From Pedobacter paludis (lineage in GTDB: Bacteria > Bacteroidota > Bacteroidia > Sphingobacteriales > Sphingobacteriaceae), in NCBI RefSeq assembly GCF_003173575.1, contig NZ_QGNY01000003.1, positions 248,001-312,000 of the forward strand: 64,000 nt of DNA. Direction: 5' to 3'. A program made the position numbers and the translations under genes. How positions within the stretch are numbered: position 1 is the stretch's first letter; each line of letters starts with the position of its first letter. This document shows, piece after piece, positions 62,168 to 64,000 of the stretch. The notes beneath the pieces are model-generated. The model was not told the origin of the DNA, searched no databases, and saw only the letters and a program-made list of their open reading frames with translations.

Positions 62168-62610
62168 AATTTATACTAATGGTATAGTTGATGATTTGCA
62201 AAGTTCTTTAAATCTATCCGAAATATAAAGTTTATTCCATACTAAAACGTTTTAATTTAAAAAAAACGGTCTCATTGTTGGTTTATTAATGTTTTTAAGC
62301 CTAAAAAAAATAAAATTCTTTATAACGAGATAAATCCTAAAATTAGTGACCGAACTTGGCTTTTTGTAACTTTTTGTTTCAATTTTGGGTTTGCATGAGG
62401 GATAGACGTGGAAATACTTTTTTGTTTTTTCTACAAAAAAGATTGAAACAATAGCCCGACCCTTGCGCGGCTTGGGGCATGCCCAAATTATTTAATCACA
62501 AAAAAAAACCGATAATTTCTTATCGGCTTTTAAGTTGTTCGTCACTCTAAGTTTATTTCAGCGTGTTAACTGATAGACGCTGGAAACAATGATCAGCATG
62601 ACGTTCGTTA
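62168..62610. repeat. Intergenic region with putative repeat and terminator
   Basis: A 443-bp gap without genes. From ~62380 to 62485 there is repeat-like text (TGAGGGATAGACGTGGAAAT, the facing CTTTTTTGTTTTTTCTAC and CAAAAAAGATTGAAACAATA, then CCCGACCCTTGCGCGGCTTG and GGGGCATGCCC), which I associate with multicopy intergenic repeats in this family. The lpd terminator is at 62503-62527. Confidence 0.45.
62503..62527 (-). terminator. Terminator downstream of dihydrolipoyl dehydrogenase gene
   Basis: On the minus strand GCCGATAA and TTATCGG pair around GAAA, followed by ten T. It lies 84 bp after the stop codon of the lpd-type gene. Confidence 0.75.
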
Positions 62611-64000
62611 TTAAATATGTATTGCTCTATTATCAGTTGCAGCCAAAGCAGCTTCTTTTAAAGCTTCAGTGTAAGTTGGGTGAGCATGACAAGTACGGGC
62701 AATATCTTCTGCTGATGCACGGAATTCCATTGCAATAACCGCTTCAGCAATCATATCCGCAGCACGTGGGCCAATCATGTGTACGCCTAATACTTCATCT
62801 GTTTCGGCATCAGCCAAAACTTTAATGAAACCATCGGTGTCTATACTTGCTTTTGCGCGTCCGCTGGCTTTGAACGGAAATGAACCAGCCTTATATTTTG
62901 TACCTTTTTCTTTCAATTGCTCCTCTGTTAAACCAACAGATGCAACTTCTGGCCAAGTGTAAACTACACCTGGAATTAAATTATAATTGATGTGCGGTTT
63001 TTGACCAGCAATTGTTTCCGCAACGTATGTTCCTTCATCTTCTGCTTTGTGGGCTAACATTGCGCCTGTAATCACATCACCAATGGCATAAACCCCTTTA
63101 ACCGAAGTTTCTAAATGTTCGTTTACCGGAATTTTTTTACCTCTTTCTTCTACCGTGATTCCGATTTTGTCTAATCCTAAACCTTCGCTATAGGCAGTTC
63201 TACCAACAGCAACAATACAATAATCAGCTTCTAGAGAAATAGATTCGCCTTTTGCATTATCCGCTTTAACAGTAACTGTTTTACCTTTTACGGTAGCGCC
63301 AGTAACTTTATGGTTCATGTAAAACTCCATACCTAGGTTTTTCTTCAAAACACGTTGAAGTTCTTTGCCTAAACCGGCATCCATGGTACCGATTATAGAT
63401 GGTAAAAACTCAACAACAGAAACTTTTGTACCTAAGCGGGCGTAAACAGAGCCCAATTCTAAACCAATTACTCCTCCACCGATAACAACCATCGATTTAG
63501 GCACTTCCTTAATATTTAAAGCTTCGGTTGAAGTAATAATGCGTTTTTTATCGATTGGCAAAAATGGTAAAGCAGTAGGCTTAGAACCTGTTGCAATAAT
63601 TACATTCTTTGCTGATATGGTTTCAGTAGAACCATCCGCTTTGGTAACCAAAATGGTATTTTTGTCTACAAATGAACCAACTCCTTCAAAAGAATCAATT
63701 TTGTTTTTCTTAAATAAATAGGTAATTCCTGCGGTATTTTGTGCAACAACATCGTCTTTACGAGCAATCATTTGTGGCATGTTAACTTTAAGATCTTTTA
63801 AATCGATACCATGCGTTGTAAAAGTATGTGCTGCATTGTGAAAGTGTTCTGATGAATCCAATAACGCTTTTGACGGAATACAACCAACATTTAAACAGGT
63901 ACCTCCAAAGGTTTTATATTTTTCTATAACAGCTGTTTTCAAGCCTAACTGAGCACAACGGATTGCGCCTACATAACCGCCCGGCCCTGAACCGATAACA
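62611..64000 (-). CDS. lpdA: Dihydrolipoyl dehydrogenase, N-terminus outside window
   Basis: The frame is open to the right edge, and the FAD-binding VIGSGPGGYVGAIRCAQLG is read from the last 60 bp, so only a few N-terminal residues are missing. The redox-active disulfide is in GGTCLNVGCIPSKALL (Cys-x4-Cys); the NAD motif is MVVIGGGVIGLELGSVYARL; the C-terminus has the catalytic His-Glu in CHAHPTYTEALKEAAL. It reoxidises dihydrolipoamide in pyruvate/2-oxoglutarate dehydrogenase or glycine cleavage complexes. It is about 463 residues long, near the usual length. Confidence 0.95.
   Translation of the reverse strand, partial: VIGSGPGGYVGAIRCAQLGLKTAVIEKYKTFGGTCLNVGCIPSKALLDSSEHFHNAAHTFTTHGIDLKDLKVNMPQMIARKDDVVAQNTAGITYLFKKNKIDSFEGVGSFVDKNTILVTKADGSTETISAKNVIIATGSKPTALPFLPIDKKRIITSTEALNIKEVPKSMVVIGGGVIGLELGSVYARLGTKVSVVEFLPSIIGTMDAGLGKELQRVLKKNLGMEFYMNHKVTGATVKGKTVTVKADNAKGESISLEADYCIVAVGRTAYSEGLGLDKIGITVEERGKKIPVNEHLETSVKGVYAIGDVITGAMLAHKAEDEGTYVAETIAGQKPHINYNLIPGVVYTWPEVASVGLTEEQLKEKGTKYKAGSFPFKASGRAKASIDTDGFIKVLADAETDEVLGVHMIGPRAADMIAEAVIAMEFRASAEDIARTCHAHPTYTEALKEAALAATDNRAIHI

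Overview
The window looks like chromosomal DNA of a Bacteroidota member, most like Pedobacter or another Sphingobacteriaceae. The basis is two SusC/SusD pairs, many short-signal lipoproteins with a Cys lipobox, AT-rich DNA (below 40% GC by eye), few Shine-Dalgarno sequences, several TAnnTTTG-type -7 promoter elements and a flexirubin-free carotenoid gene set. The genus is an inference; no rRNA or marker gene settles it.

Layout. Positions 1-16144 (minus strand) hold one long run of ten tightly spaced genes: SusC, SusD, fasciclin-discoidin lipoprotein, DUF5007-like lipoprotein, a second SusC, a second SusD, a second fasciclin lipoprotein, an IPT/delta-60 repeat lipoprotein, a phosphatase-fold protein with an inserted LamG domain, and a DUF1735-like lipoprotein that runs off the left edge. 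It resembles a polysaccharide utilization locus, but no glycoside hydrolase or regulator is visible. 16766-19792 carries a SulP transporter and a divergent HxlR regulator/SDR pair. 19815-23939 is a galactose (Leloir) operon galT-galK-galE, divergent from a regulator of the NrtR type whose Nudix box has lost its catalytic glutamates; a 37-bp near-perfect palindrome lies between them. 23993-32289 holds a DUF72 protein, a three-gene unit (small protein, FAD/NAD(P)-binding protein, DUF1543), a GH92 enzyme, a DUF1349 protein and a PAS-LuxR regulator. 32315-35469 has two adjacent flavin monooxygenases, one a close Tet(X) relative, with an AraC regulator. 35987-38580 is a row of small accessory genes (SUKH, DinB, SnoaL-like, GNAT, VOC). 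38728-44149 contains GNAT, HD hydrolase, a third flavin monooxygenase with its own AraC regulator, a RibD/DHFR-like reductase, an alpha/beta hydrolase and a GIY-YIG protein.

44238-44912 is the oddest stretch: two intact tRNA-Asn(GTT) genes with their terminators, three 83-bp tandem units made of tRNA-Asn 5' halves whose anticodon region is replaced by a small CCCGA/TCGGG hairpin, and one more tRNA-Asn remnant in which both the T loop and the anticodon region are replaced by hairpins. The same type of mini-hairpin recurs at other non-coding sites in the window.

45058-52964 has a PfkB kinase, a cytochrome b5-like protein, carotenoid genes (lycopene cyclase, phytoene desaturase crtI, hydroxylase crtZ) without a visible phytoene synthase, an ECF sigma factor, murB and a possible small RNA. 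53130-59611 is a TetR-regulated RND efflux operon (TolC, membrane fusion protein, permease). The right end has a secreted hydrolase-like protein of unknown type, an MFS transporter and a dihydrolipoyl dehydrogenase cut by the window edge. No CRISPR array, intact insertion sequence or prophage was seen.
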